From NCBI GenBank assembly GCA_032629725.1, contig JAFEVB010000006.1:186001-250000 (forward strand): a DNA stretch of 64,000 nucleotides, in the 5' to 3' direction. Position numbers and translations under genes: made by a program. Positions 12,887-23,948 of this stretch are shown piece by piece. Position 1 is the stretch's first letter. The number at the start of each line of letters is the position of its first letter. The notes under the pieces were generated by a model, which was not told where the DNA came from, made no database searches, and worked only from the letters and a program-made list of their open reading frames with translations. The DNA is from Gremmenia infestans. Its lineage: Eukaryota > Ascomycota > Leotiomycetes > Helotiales > Hamatocanthoscyphaceae.

Positions 12887-13600
12887 TCACTCCCCCAAAT
12901 GCCCAACAGCCGAATAAGCATTGTCCATATCAACCCCGATTTCGCTCGCAAGCACCTCATTCAACGTACTCCCATCCCTCAAATACACCCACTCGCCGCT
13001 GCCCGTGCCCTCTTTCGCATCCTGCCCTTCACTAGCCATGACGAAGTCGTAGCGTTTAGGTCCGCTAATGGGGGAGGACAACCAGATCTGTTTATTAGGA
13101 GGCTGTTTGTTGAGGACGTAGGTGCCGGCTGGTGGGAAGACGAGGGTTAGAACGCCTGCCTTTGAGCTTATTAGCTATTGTAATCATAACTACTCATCCA
13201 ACAGTTTCCATTGATTGGGAAGTTGGGCAAGTACGCTGTAATCCACATCTATCTCCTCGCTCGCATCCTGCAACTCCTCAAGCTTTGCTACCAGCGCGTC
13301 CATATACGCATCGCTGAACTCGTTGTATTGCTCCGCTGTAAGGTTTGCCGGCGCGGCTGGCGTTGAGCTTGCTTTGGCGGATAGAATGGGGGTTGGGTTT
13401 TCGGATTCGGGAGATAGGCCCTTGAGGATGGGTCTGCAGGAGCTGAAGGACCTAGATGTTTGTATTGGTGTTTGCAAGGAGCGGTTGGTGCTGTAGAAGC
13501 TACGCTTTGGGCATGCGGTGCGGAGCAGGGATGAGCTTGTGCGTGGCGCGATTTGATGGGCTGAAGGACGGACAAGCTTTAGGAGGGTAGTGGGAGGCAT
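12887..13600 (-). CDS. YFH1: Frataxin, mitochondrial iron-sulfur cluster assembly protein
   Basis: Exons 13600-13235 and 13159-12887 give 212 residues. The first about 80 residues are rich in Arg, Ser and Thr with few acids, as in a mitochondrial presequence. The frataxin fold follows: LTAEQYNEFSDAYMDALVAK as helix 1, an acidic ridge (LEELQDASEEIDVDYS), then across the splice AGVLTLVFPPAGTYVLNKQP and NKQIWLSSPISGPKRYDF, the family's beta-sheet signature with the conserved Q-W and SGPKRYD. Frataxin binds iron and stimulates the Nfs1/Isu1 cysteine desulfurase complex in the matrix. The intron removes an in-frame stop and joins DYS to AGVLTL as in homologues. The start is 281 bases from the divergent AP-3 sigma gene, so the two probably share a promoter region, which also holds a TACGGAGTA at 13760-13768. 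Confidence 0.95.
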
Positions 13601-13880
13601 CTTGAAGGCGTCAAAGAGTTTGAGGTAGGGATTGAGTGATGGCGTTGGGTCGGATGTTGCTGAAGTTGAGTGAGAGCTTCATGGCTAAAGTTGCTACCCC
13701 ACATTTTACAGGGGTCTTTTGATACTGACACCCTTAATTATTCGATAATGTCACATCTGTACGGAGTATTCCTCGGGTTCACAAAAAGTCAGCCTTACCC
13801 ACTCAGCCTTATGATGTTCTTGTCCCTTTATACAGCAACCCCAGGATAACACATCGTGGAATCGAGGACGGCCGAGCAAG

Positions 13881-14490
13881 ATGATCAACGCGGTGCTTGT
13901 GTTCAACAACTCGGGACAACCCCGCCTAACCAAATTCTACACGCAGCTGGTACTCCCACCCCTCTCCTCTCAACTACATGAAAATATACTAACATCACCA
14001 TCTACAGGAAACATCAGTCCAACAACGACTCATCTCCGAAATCTTCCTCCTCGTCAACGCGCGTGCCCCCGGCTCCTGCAATTTCCTTCCCCTTCCTCCG
14101 CTCCTGACCCCCACCACCGCGCCCTCATCCTCCAACGACGTCCCCAGCCTCGTAACCTACCGGCACTACGCAACGCTCTTCTTCATCATCATCTCCACAT
14201 CCACAGAATCGCCACTCGCTCTAATAGACTTGATACAAGTATATGTGGAGGCCCTAGATCGCCTGTTTGAGAATGTGTGCGAGTTGGATCTGATCTTTAA
14301 TTTCGAGACTCTGCATGCGGTTCTCGCGGAGATGGTGGTAGGGGGGGTGGTGATTGAGACGGGTTTGGAGAAGGTAGTTGAAGGGGTTAGGGCACAGGGG
14401 AAAGTGGCGAAGAGGCCGGTTAATGAGGGAATGGGTGGAAGGGGGGCGATGGGGTCGATGGGTGGGAATTTTGGATGGGCTGGTCGGTGA
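13881..14490 (+). CDS. APS3: AP-3 complex subunit sigma (clathrin adaptor small chain)
   Basis: Exons 13881-13949 and 14008-14490 give 183 residues. The N-terminus MINAVLVFNNSGQPRLTKFY plus, after the 58-base intron, ETSVQQRLISEIF is the sigma-adaptin longin-type start; RHYATLFFIIISTSTESPLA and DLIQVYVEALDRLFENVCEL are the conserved core, and NFETLHAVLAEMVVGGVVIE is the AP-3 form of the final helices. AP-3 sigma is the small subunit of the heterotetramer that sorts cargo from Golgi/endosomes to the vacuole. A short extra Gly/Met-rich tail follows the domain. The first intron sits after 23 codons, a position often used in small adaptins. Assignment to AP-3 rather than AP-1/2 rests on MINAVL and the VVIET segment. 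Confidence 0.92.
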
Positions 14491-14864
14491 TGGGAGATAG
14501 GGATATTGGAACCCAGGTTCGGTTCGGCCGAAATAGGGAAGGACTGTCGGCATTAGGGGAACTTGTTTCAGGTCAGCGAAGAAGTAGGAACAAAGTATTG
14601 TTGAGCATGGTGCTGATTATAGAAGATCTGCTGTAGGGTTGAGCTACACCGCGGAGGGAGGAAATAGACTACGGAGCGTCTCGGGACACGGCCAGAAACA
14701 GGATGAATTCAGCACCATCCATGGATAAAAGAGTGCTGTGGACTCTACATTTTGCTTCCGATGGGGAAATACTAAGCTAATAGAGAAATCAGAAACCATT
14801 GATGGTAAGTGCGTACTATATGTGTTGAACTAAGGCCAATGATAAAAGCATACCCCAAACAACG

Positions 14865-15127
14865 TTACCTCTTCTTAATCTTCCTTCCAATCACAATGAA
14901 CAAACAGAAAATCGCCATCCATATGATCAGTAAGGAATAACGTAAGGCAGGATACCAGAATATCCATCTCCGTCCGCTGGTAATTTGCAGAGTCCACGTG
15001 TGACCCTGTAACAAAATGATCTGACATGTGGATGGCTTGGAGTGTACCCATTGCCATGAGATGTGGAATCTGGTAAGTTGAGCAGGAGCATTACCCGTAC
15101 AGCCGAAGTAAGGCGTAGGGCTGAGTT
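14865..15127 (-). pseudogene. Possible 3' exon or gene remnant ending in a membrane helix
   Basis: A minus-strand frame without an N-terminal Met is open for about 88 codons and ends in TAA at 14867-14865. Its last part reads RYSLLIIWMAIFCLFIVIG then RKIKKR, a plausible C-terminal transmembrane helix with a basic tail. The 5' side meets CTAATAACTCAG, which could be a branch point and acceptor. No homologous family was recognised and no clean upstream exon was found, so this may be chance. The rest of 14491-15632 shows no supported feature apart from an imperfect inverted repeat around TTCAGCTAG (about 15556-15600). Confidence 0.2.
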
Positions 15128-15632
15128 ATTAGTTTGTACATCTCCGCTGTTGCCAGGGCGCGCATGGATTTCTTCACGCCATGGCTCTTTCCCTCGGGGG
15201 AAAATGTTCGCAAAATAAATGTTGAAACTCTGCAGGTCTCCATTCTTAACTCAAGGTATCTCTCTGTAAGGATCATATCCAGTTTAATGCTCCTGTCTGG
15301 ACCCTGACGAGGCTCCAAATCAATGGCCTGTGAAATATAGCTAGAAGTCCCGTTTCAAGTATTCGTATTGATAAAACTTTTCAATTAACTTAAGTGATAT
15401 AATAACTTCCAAGACTGATGAGCCTGCTATTTCAAAGTATTGAAAATGACCTTTAGAATCTAGACCTCTCCAAAGTCCACTTCTGTCTTTGGACCTGAGC
15501 AGTCGCTGTTCTAACCTGAGCACTAAGCCCTACTAAAACTAAGCTCCGCTAAAAATTCAGCTAGATTATTCTAAGAGGAATCTTCTTCTAGCTGAAATTC
15601 AATTTATCTAGATTCTAAACTCGGTGTTATTA

Positions 15633-16339
15633 GGGTGGGCGATAGCGACCAACCGGAAGCATCACTGATTTTGGATTTTGGATTTTAGGATTCTGGATTT
15701 TCGAACTTCTTTTTACTTCTAAAATTTAGAATTAATCTAAAAAATTACCTATAACTCTATTAGGCCTCTAGATTTAGAATATTTTATTATATTTTTTTAT
15801 AATTTATATTCAGGTATATATATCTAAGAAGATAAGAGGGATAAAAGTTTAGTTAGCAACTAATTATTATATCCACGTGATACTTAGCGCTAAGCATACT
15901 AAGTAAGACTTAGTACTTGCGCTTCGCTTAATTTCTAGCAGCCTAAGGCATAGATAGGTATCTATTATATATGCGCCTAGCGCTAAGTTATATAATAATA
16001 TATAACTATATATCCTAATAGTATCTAGTTATTATATTAATTGGATTTTAATCTTATAAATATTAAAGTATTAATTTCCTAGGTATTAAGTATTAAAGTA
16101 GTACTAAAAATTAAAAATTCCCTAGGTTAATAAGGTAAATCATATAACTTTTTTTTTCCTATACACTTTATACTATATAGAGCTTATTTATTTTAGTTGT
16201 CTATTATATATATAATATATACTGCTTATTTAAACTGTTTTCTATGCTTAATTAAAGATTTTAAAATTTTAAAATCCAAAATCCTAAAATCCAAAATCCA
16301 AAATCAGTGATGCTTCCGGTTGGTCGCTATCGCTAACCA
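15633..16339. mobile_element. Non-autonomous TIR element, AT-rich, flanked by TA
   Basis: Two long terminal inverted repeats face each other: left 15639-15695 begins GCGATAGCGACCAACCGG and right (reverse strand) ends at 16333 with the same sequence. The match continues through AAGCATCACTGATTTTGG and a short repeated GGATTTT/AGGATT block, with one mismatch in about 57 bases. Outside them the ends remain similar to dinucleotides TA at 15631-15632 and 16340-16341, consistent with a TA target duplication as in Tc1/mariner-type elements. The 580-base interior is very AT-rich, lacks any coding frame and is rich in TA steps, as expected after RIP. No transposase, so mobilisation would need a partner elsewhere. 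Superfamily is inferred only from the TA flanks. Confidence 0.7.
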
Positions 16340-16555
16340 TAGTTATAGTCAGGAAATCTAATGGGATTTGCTTACAAATCACTTCGGTTATGCACAAATC
16401 GAAATGGACGGTTTTCAATGCCGCCTGCCTTCGTTTGCATTTGTAACTTATTGAATTAGGCAGCAATAGCCTTACTTTTATGTTTTTATACTTGATGAAA
16501 ATGAACATGTTTATTCGATGGCCTTCAACATTAATCGCTTTCATCGAACCTGAAA

Positions 16556-18791
16556 ATGCCCCTCTGCGCGACATGTGATAGTATAGACATTCTTAACCTC
16601 CTTCTCATCTGCCTTTCGCAATGTCGAGACAAACAAGAAGCTCTATCCGATGGCGAGACCTATGATTACAGACTCAACAACTATGAGGGATCCGAAGTTA
16701 AGCACCACGGCGACATTTTCGAGGTTGAGAAATCAAGCAAAGACTGCGATCTTTGCGAAATCATATTTCAAGCCTTTAAGAGAACCAATGTTCAAGATGT
16801 AGAAGTTGCAAGAGGGTTGCAGATTATGTTTCGTGCATCCTGCAGCAAGATTGAAGTATGTTATAATACGGATGCCAAGGAAGGATTAATCAAACTATGC
16901 GGTCTTGATGTGTACATGGATGAGCCTGATGGCGAGTATTACCCCTAATAATTGTGTAATGGAACTCATTTTCTCTACAGTCGAAGAACTTTTCCGAGTT
17001 CGTCAAATAAAAGAGGACAATTCGCCGCCTATTTTAAAGATAATGGAAAAGGACCCTGCCTCCAAAAGATCATTTGAACTTGCTTCCCGCTGGTTGAAGA
17101 ACTGTGTGGAGAGCCATTCCTCTTGCAGGCCGCCTACTGAGTTCCAGAAACCGCCCAAGCGGCTGATTCACGTCGGCAATAAAACTCAGAATCTCTTTCT
17201 GGTAGAGACCTTCCCTAATCTCCAACACGTGGAGTGGCTTTCGCTAAGCTACTGCTGGGGAGGAGAGCCTTCGATGAAACTTACCAATGGCACTATGAAT
17301 GCGCTGAAAAATGGAATCCCTCTGACCACTTTCGATGCTACAATTCAAGACGCCGTATTAGTCACTCGAGGTTTGGGAATTTCGTACATTTGGATTGATG
17401 CACTCTGCATCCTCCAAGATGATAACGAGTGGAGCGAAGAGGCTTCCAAGATGAATGAAATCTACGGAGGATCAACAGTGACTATTGTCATTGCCAGTTC
17501 AGATTCTGTAAAGAATGGGTTCTTGAAGGAACGCGACCTCAACTACATTCCTATTGCATATTCCACCGACCAAGCGGAAGATCATAGAGCAAAATTATTC
17601 TTATCACCAGAATGGGACGATAGTGAACGCGAATATAACGGGCCCTGTAGCAAACGGGGATGGACGATGCAGGAAGGGCTACTTCCCAATCGCTTACTGC
17701 ACTACACGGCTTCTCAAATTATTTGGAAATGCTGTGAGGAACAGAGGTTCGAAAGGGGGATAACAGAACGTGTCGCAGATAGAATATCTGAAACCTTGAC
17801 CTACTCTGATTATCACGACATAGCATTTGGATCTGGATTTCTCTGGCAATTACCGGCATTCCTGAGATTCAAAAGATTTAAAAACCATTTACCCATCAGC
17901 TTGGATTATCCATTGATGTCGCACTCAGACACATTTCGTTTGTGGTACGACCTAGTCGAGGATTATACTCAGAGAAGATTTGAAAAGGCCAGCGATCGTC
18001 TCGCGGCCATTTCAGGCCTGGCTCAGGTATATGGTGACATGATTAGAAACCCTACATACGTGGCTGGGCTGTGGAAAGAGGACCTCATTCGGGGGCTTTT
18101 ATGGCATGTTGAAGGTACAACGCTCATTCCTAAGGGTCCTGCAGGCAATACTTCAACTTTCCCTGAGGCTTTTCCGTCCTGGAGCTGGGCCAGTGTTGGA
18201 TATGAGGTTGTTAAGAATGACTTGAAGACTGATAATAGTCTCCGTGCTTTGTCAGAAATCGAGAACATACATATCGATCTTGTTGACCTACGAGATCCCT
18301 TTGGTGCTGTGAAGAGTGGCAGTGTCACTATAACTGGCCCTTTAAGGAGACTACCAAGGCTATATAACAAGAAATGGGCATCGGCAGAAGCATCGATGTC
18401 AGAACTTGAGCGCCATATTTCCGAAATCGTCGAGAAGGAAAGCCAAGGAAGTGTTGCACACAAATACTCTTCTCCACCCGGAGGCCATTTTAGTGTTGTG
18501 GTGATGCTTGGAGACATACATTTGCTGCATCTACTTGTGTTGGAAGCTACAGGTGATATTCTAAATGGCGTCAATGTATATCGTCGAGGTGGGATACTTA
18601 AACTCTGGTATATTGACCCTTCAAGTTACGCATCGCCTGAGCTTATTGCCACATTGAAGAAGATGGAAACTTCAATTACTGCGCGGCTCGGTCTGCATAA
18701 GAAGACACGCAAGACGCGAATGACTTCTAACGCTGTATTTATGGAGGTAAAAAGGGGGAACTGGGTGAAGGAAACCGTGATGATAGTCTAA
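16556..18791 (+). CDS. HET-domain (heterokaryon incompatibility) protein with a one-base frameshift
   Basis: The first frame runs from ATG 16556 to a stop at 16948; the second carries on from the same area to 18791. Reading one base fewer in the C-run at 16942-16945 would give one continuous protein of about 744 residues, so I see an extra C rather than an intron (no donor/acceptor pair restores phase well). The HET domain lies at residues about 225-380: WLSLSYCWGG, TIQDAVLVTRGLGISYIWID, ALCILQDDNEWSEEASKMNE, IYGGSTVTIVIASS and, further on, RGWTMQEGLLPNRLLHY. The N-terminal SSKDCDLCEIIFQAF block is typical of this fungal subfamily. HET proteins trigger cell death after fusion of incompatible strains; partner unknown. 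Either a pseudogene, a natural null allele, or a base-calling error. A TIR element lies 217 bases upstream. Confidence 0.85.
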
Positions 18792-19768
18792 GCGAGGGCT
18801 GAAACTCTATCTCATTAATTGGTGGCTTTATTTATGAACTTTGGCAGTTTCTTAGGAAAGTCACTGAATAGAATGAGGCTAGTTAGGTGCTACTAAAGCC
18901 CGCCACCACCCATCATTTGTTAATATGTGTGCGTAGATAGAAGCCAGAACATAAGCAGAAAGGGACCTTGATAACCGTATTATACCGATGATTTGGCAGA
19001 CTTGCAGCTATCCTCACTTCCCATCACTGCTACAAGCCCTATGTTTTCTTGAGCTACGAAATGAAGAGAATCAAGAAGTAGTTTGTTGTTAACTTTAAGA
19101 AAGGGCCCTAAGTTTACGTGATTACATTCAATACCTTATTATATATCGTTACAAAAGTCAGTCAGCGCGAGGCTTAATAGAGGCTGCTGGATGAGATATC
19201 CGCCTAGCTGATTGATCGGTCACCCAGCCTATACCCTTGTCCTGGTCTAATAGCTGTGCTATTATCATATCGAACGAAGCACAAATGTAACAGGAAACAA
19301 AAGGTAGATAATTTCTCCGTAGTCTAGTTACAACATCCGAATAACCCGACCAGAACAGACAAGGGAAATATATTGATGAGAGTCCGATTAATTGGCCAAT
19401 TCAAAGTATGCCAAAAGCCGTTGGGCGCCGGCACTGGGGATGAAGGATTTGACATGCCAAGAGATGCACTCTGGAGTCTGCAAGCACAATATTAATTCTG
19501 CATTGCAATGTGTCGTATTCTTCGCGCCTCCTACACAGCAAACGATCTTCAATATTGAAATATCCTTTCAGCCTTGCTGCAAATACCATTTGGATGATTT
19601 TCGGCGAGCTGAGTTGTATGGCTCAAGGTATTCAGAAACAATTTTGAGATTCCCAGATCCGTGATACACGCCATTGAACGCCGTCCAAAGATGGATGGAG
19701 ACCCCCCAAAAATATGCGGACAGGTGGGTGAACATAAAATGATACAAGGAATGACAAAATATACATTA
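18792..19768. other. Intergenic region, nothing recognised
   Basis: Between the HET gene end and the 3' end of the small membrane protein gene. Two overlapping plus frames (19392-19664, 19661-19993) have no recognisable sequence; the second overlaps exon sequence of the minus-strand gene. Confidence 0.4.
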
Positions 19769-20287
19769 TCAGCTGTCAGAACTAGAGACAGGAGATGCTT
19801 CATCCGGTTCGTCGCGTCGCCGAACCTGACCTCTACCCCAAATATTCCCCGTCAACCCGAAGAACCAAGTTCGAATCTACTCAGTGTCAGCATATACGAG
19901 CAAGAACATTTGGGAATCCTAAATAGTACCGTATGGAATGGAGGATTCTCTGGATTGCCTGTGGTATTCCAGTCCAAGAACAGAACTCCATAGACCGTCA
20001 CAACTGCAAGAGCACAATCAGCATGGCTATTCCCATTACACGCCGTAGAAGCACCCACAAACTATAGACCCGAATTGTACCATCTTCACTGCCTTCGTCC
20101 AACGGGGTCGCGCCCATCGTAGCTTTGATCTCCTACGGAATCTGCGCTCGAGTCTGAATTGGTGTTTGGGATGTATCTTTGTGAAGTCTGGAGGCCATAA
20201 TCGTTTCGCTTTGTAGGGATTCGTGTATATGAATGGGATCTCTTCTGCGCCTTTCTGGGCGGCTCTGCGAATTATTGTGGGAAACAT
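19769..20287 (-). CDS. Small conserved fungal single-pass membrane protein
   Basis: Exons 20287-20059, 20003-19930 and 19876-19769 splice in phase to 136 residues. The first exon (MFPTIIRRAAQKGAEEIPFI, then YTNPYKAKRLWPPDF) is a strongly basic, highly conserved-looking fungal N-terminus; joining exon 2 creates a membrane helix, SIVFVTVYGVLFLDW. The third exon adds IRTWFFGLTGNIWGRGQ and an acidic Ser-rich tail. I recall similar short uncharacterised ascomycete proteins with this N-terminus but no assigned function; the basic amphipathic start hints at mitochondria, which is inference only. The third splice is the least certain; without it the frame would end at 19852. The gene is divergent from leucyl-tRNA synthetase with 236 bases between the starts. 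Confidence 0.7.
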
Positions 20288-20523
20288 TGCTATGGTGTTG
20301 ATGTATTTCTGAGGAGCTCGGGAAGCTCTTCCAGGTTGCGTTTAAACCGGTGCCTCGCTTCCCTGAGGCATGCATGCATCCTTGCAGGAACAACCCCACC
20401 AACCCAACTCTAAATTTATGTCCTAGCAGAATATTTACAGTGACTCTAACAACAACAACGGCCTACAAGTACAAAGATTGAGCGAGGAACAAGGGAGAGT
20501 TTGCAACTCCTACACTCGCAATC

Positions 20524-23500
20524 ATGGCAGCAGTAGACGCCACTGCAAAGGCTTTGGAGGCCGTCACTGTCTCCAAAACCAAGGAGTTGAAAGGCGCAAG
20601 TACCCCGCTACTTCGAAAAAAGAAACCATTTTATTGACCGTGAAGCTATAGACCGAGAAGAGAGATAGCCTCGTATCGATCGAGAAGAAATACCAAGCAC
20701 AATGGCAAAAGGACCGCATTTTCGAGCCAGACGCGCCCTCGACGACCGAAGTGCCCCTCCACTCCATCTCCGCCGCCGCTCTGCGCGAGAAGGTCCCCAA
20801 ATTCTTTGGAGTCATGGCATATCCTTATATGAACGGTACTCTACACGCAGGACACACCTTCACAGCCAGCAAAATCGAGTTTACCGCCGGTTTTGCCCGG
20901 ATGCAAGGCAAGCGGACTCTGTTCCCTCTTGGTTTCCACTGCACGGGCATGCCGATTAAGGCTTGTTCCGACAAGCTTATAGATGAGGTGAAGATGTTTG
21001 GGCAGGAGTTTGAGAGATATTCGGATGAGGAGGCGTTGAACGATAAGACAAATGCACCACCAGCGCCGAGTCAACACCACGAGGATGTCACGAAATTCAC
21101 GGCGAAGAAGGGCAAGGCGGCGTCAAAGGTCGTCAAGATGAAATATCAGTTCCAGATCATGCGCGCAATCGGTATTCCAACACAGGAAATCCATAGATTT
21201 TCTGACCCCCAGTACTGGTTGGAGTTCTTCCCTCCTCTCTGCAAACAAGATCTCACGAATTTCGGAGCACGAATCGATTGGCGGAGATCTTTTGTCACTA
21301 CCGATGCGAATCCATACTACGATGCTTTTGTCCGGTGGCAGATGAACCGCCTCAAGGATTTGAAGAAGATCAAGTTTGGGAAGAGATATACAATTTACTC
21401 ACCCAAAGATGGACAGCCATGTATGGATCACGACCGTAGCGAGGGAGAAGCTGTTGGACCCCAAGAATACACGGCTATCAAATTGAAAGTTAAGGAATGG
21501 GCACCTGAAGCTGGCGTCGAGATCAAGGGCAAAGTACCGGAAGGCGCAGATGTCTTCTTCGTACCAGCCACTCTGAGACCGGAGACGATGTACGGACAAA
21601 CCTCCTGTTTCGTTGGACCGAAGATCAAATATGGTGTTTTCAAGGTTTCAGAAAACGAATTCTACGTTATCACTGATCGAGCTGCGCGGAATATGGCATA
21701 TCAGGGTATCTTCCCCAAAAACGGTGTCGTCGAAAAGGTTGCAGAGATTCTTGGTTCGTCTTGCGTCGGTACACTTGTTGTTGGCCCGCTTTCTGTTCAC
21801 AAAGAGGGCTTCAGAATTCTTCCCATGGAATCCGTCCTTCCTACAAAGGGTACAGGAGTTGTCAGTTGTGTACCTTCAGACAGTCCAGATGATTTTGCTA
21901 CGATTACAGATCTCGCGAAAAAGGCGGAATATTATGGTATCAAGAAAGAGTGGGCTGAGTTGGAGATTGTCCCAATTATTGGCACACCTTCATATGGTGA
22001 TCTTGCTGCTCCTTTCCTTGTGAAGAAGTTCAAGATTGCCTCGCCGAAAGATACAAAGCAGCTCGAGGAAGCAAAGGAACTTGCATACAAGGAGGGATAC
22101 TATCAGGGTATCATGAAGATTGGTGACTTTAGCGGCGAGAAGGTCGAGGTTGCCAAGCCAAAGGTCCGTCAGCAGCTTATTGACTCTGGTGAGGGTTTCG
22201 CATACTCAGAACCGGAGAGAAAGGTTGTAAGTAGATCAGGGGACGATTGCTGTGTTGCTTTGATGGATCAGTGGTATCTTGATTACGGAGAGGATTCATG
22301 GAAGGCGGTTGCGTTGAAGTTTGTTGGGAATGAGGGCGGCAAGGGCTTGAACACTTTCTCGCAGGAGACAAAGAATGGATTCGAGGGTGTGCTGAATTGG
22401 CTCAACCAGTGGGCTTGTGCGCGAACATACGGTCTTGGTTCTAAGCTTCCTTGGGATCCTCAATTCTTGGTTGAGAGTTTGAGTGATAGTACCATTTATA
22501 TGGCCTACTACACCATTGCTCATTTGCTTCATAAGGACATCTTCGGCAAGACCCCTGGATTGGCTGGTATCAAGCCTGAACAGATGAAGGATGAGGTGTG
22601 GGATTATGTCTTTGCTCGACGAGAGTTGAGTGACGACATTCTCACGGAGAGCGGTATCTCAAAGGAGACACTTGGTTCGATGAGACGAGAGTTCGAGTAC
22701 TGGTATCCGTTGGATCTCAGAGTATCCGGCAAGGATCTCATTCCCAACCATCTCACATTCTTCATCTACATTCATCTCGCCATCTTCCCACCAGAATACT
22801 GGCCCAAAGCAGTTCGTGCAAACGGTCATTTGCTTTTGAACGGAGAAAAGATGAGCAAATCCACCGGCAACTTCATGACTTTAGACGATATGGTCAAGAA
22901 ATACGGCGCAGACGCAAGCCGAATCGCCCTAGCCGACGCAGGCGACGGAGTCGCAGATGCCAACTTCGAAGAAGACGTTGCGGACAACAACGTACTCCGC
23001 CTCTTCACTCTTCGCGAATGGTGTGAAGATCAGGTTAAAGATCAAGCCTCCTTGCGCTCTGGCCCCAAAAACGATTTCCTCGATGCACTTTTTGAGAACG
23101 AAATGAATTCCTTGGTTCACGAAGCTTACATACATTATGCGGATACGAACTACAAACTCGCGCTCAAATCTGCACTTTACGATTTCACATCCGCGCGAGA
23201 CTTCTACCGCGAAGCTAGCGGTGCTGCGGGGATCAAGATGCATAAAGACCTCGTCTTTCAATACATCGAGCTGCAAGCTCTTCTCCTTACAGTCATCGCT
23301 CCTCATTGGGCAGAATACATCTGGCTCGAAGTCCTCCAAAAGCCTTCCACTGTCCAAAATGCGCTCTGGCCCCAGGTCCCCGCAGCCAACCCTGCATTGT
23401 CCGCGGAAAGAGAATACGTACGTAATACCAGCAGCAACGTAACCAGTGCAGAGGCAGCGCAGCAGAAGAAGAAGGCGAAGGGTAAAGATATCGGTTATGA

Positions 23501-23948
23501 TTTGAAGAAGCCGAAGAAACTCTCTATCTTCGCCGCGGCGAAATTCCCAGCGTGGCAGGAAAAGTACATCGACCTTGTACGCGAGGCGTGGAATCCGGAT
23601 ACTAAGACCGTGAATGACAAAGAGCTCAATGGCAAGATTGCGAAGATGGGAGAGATGAAGAAGGCTATGCCTTTTGTGCAGGGCTTGAAGAGAAGACTTG
23701 TGGGTGGAGAATCTCCTCAGCACGTCTTTGAGCGCAAGTTGCCATTTGATGAGCTGAAGACTTTGGGAAGTATGGTGCCTGGGTTGAAGAAGGCGGCCGG
23801 ACTCTCGGTGGTGGATATTGTGGAGGTTGCGGAAGGGGGGAAGAGCGGGAAGGTTGTTGGGGGTGGGGTCAGGGAGGGATTACCGGGGAATGCGGAGAGT
23901 GCTGTACCCGGGGTGCCGACTTTTCATTTTGAGAATGTGGAGGTTTAG
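20524..23948 (+). CDS. CDC60: Leucyl-tRNA synthetase, cytosolic
   Basis: Exons 20524-20595 and 20652-23948 give 1122 residues, close to the 1090 of yeast Cdc60. Class I motifs are clear: PYMNGTLHAGH (HIGH box, residues about 75-85) and GEKMSKSTGN (KMSKS box, about 730-740); the CP1 editing domain lies between, with the threonine-rich RPETMYGQTSCFVGP. The enzyme charges tRNA-Leu in the cytosol and in yeast is also a leucine sensor for TORC1. The start exon is needed to supply the usual N-terminal helix ending in ELKG-TEKRDSL. The only phase-compatible junction is GGC|GCAAGT...CTATAG|ACC, a GC-AG intron of 56 bases; the nearby GT donor breaks the frame. An alternative would be initiation inside exon 2, which would lose conserved residues before the catalytic domain. 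Confidence 0.95.

Noticed and set aside
16556..17000. Intron between the two HET frames
   Set aside because: Available GT donors (16910-16940) and the CTACAG acceptor do not restore phase except with a poor GTCTTG donor that would delete conserved residues; a one-base change fits better.
22929..23723. 264-codon open frame on the minus strand
   Set aside because: Lies entirely inside the leucyl-tRNA synthetase exon in antisense; a shadow of strong codon bias.
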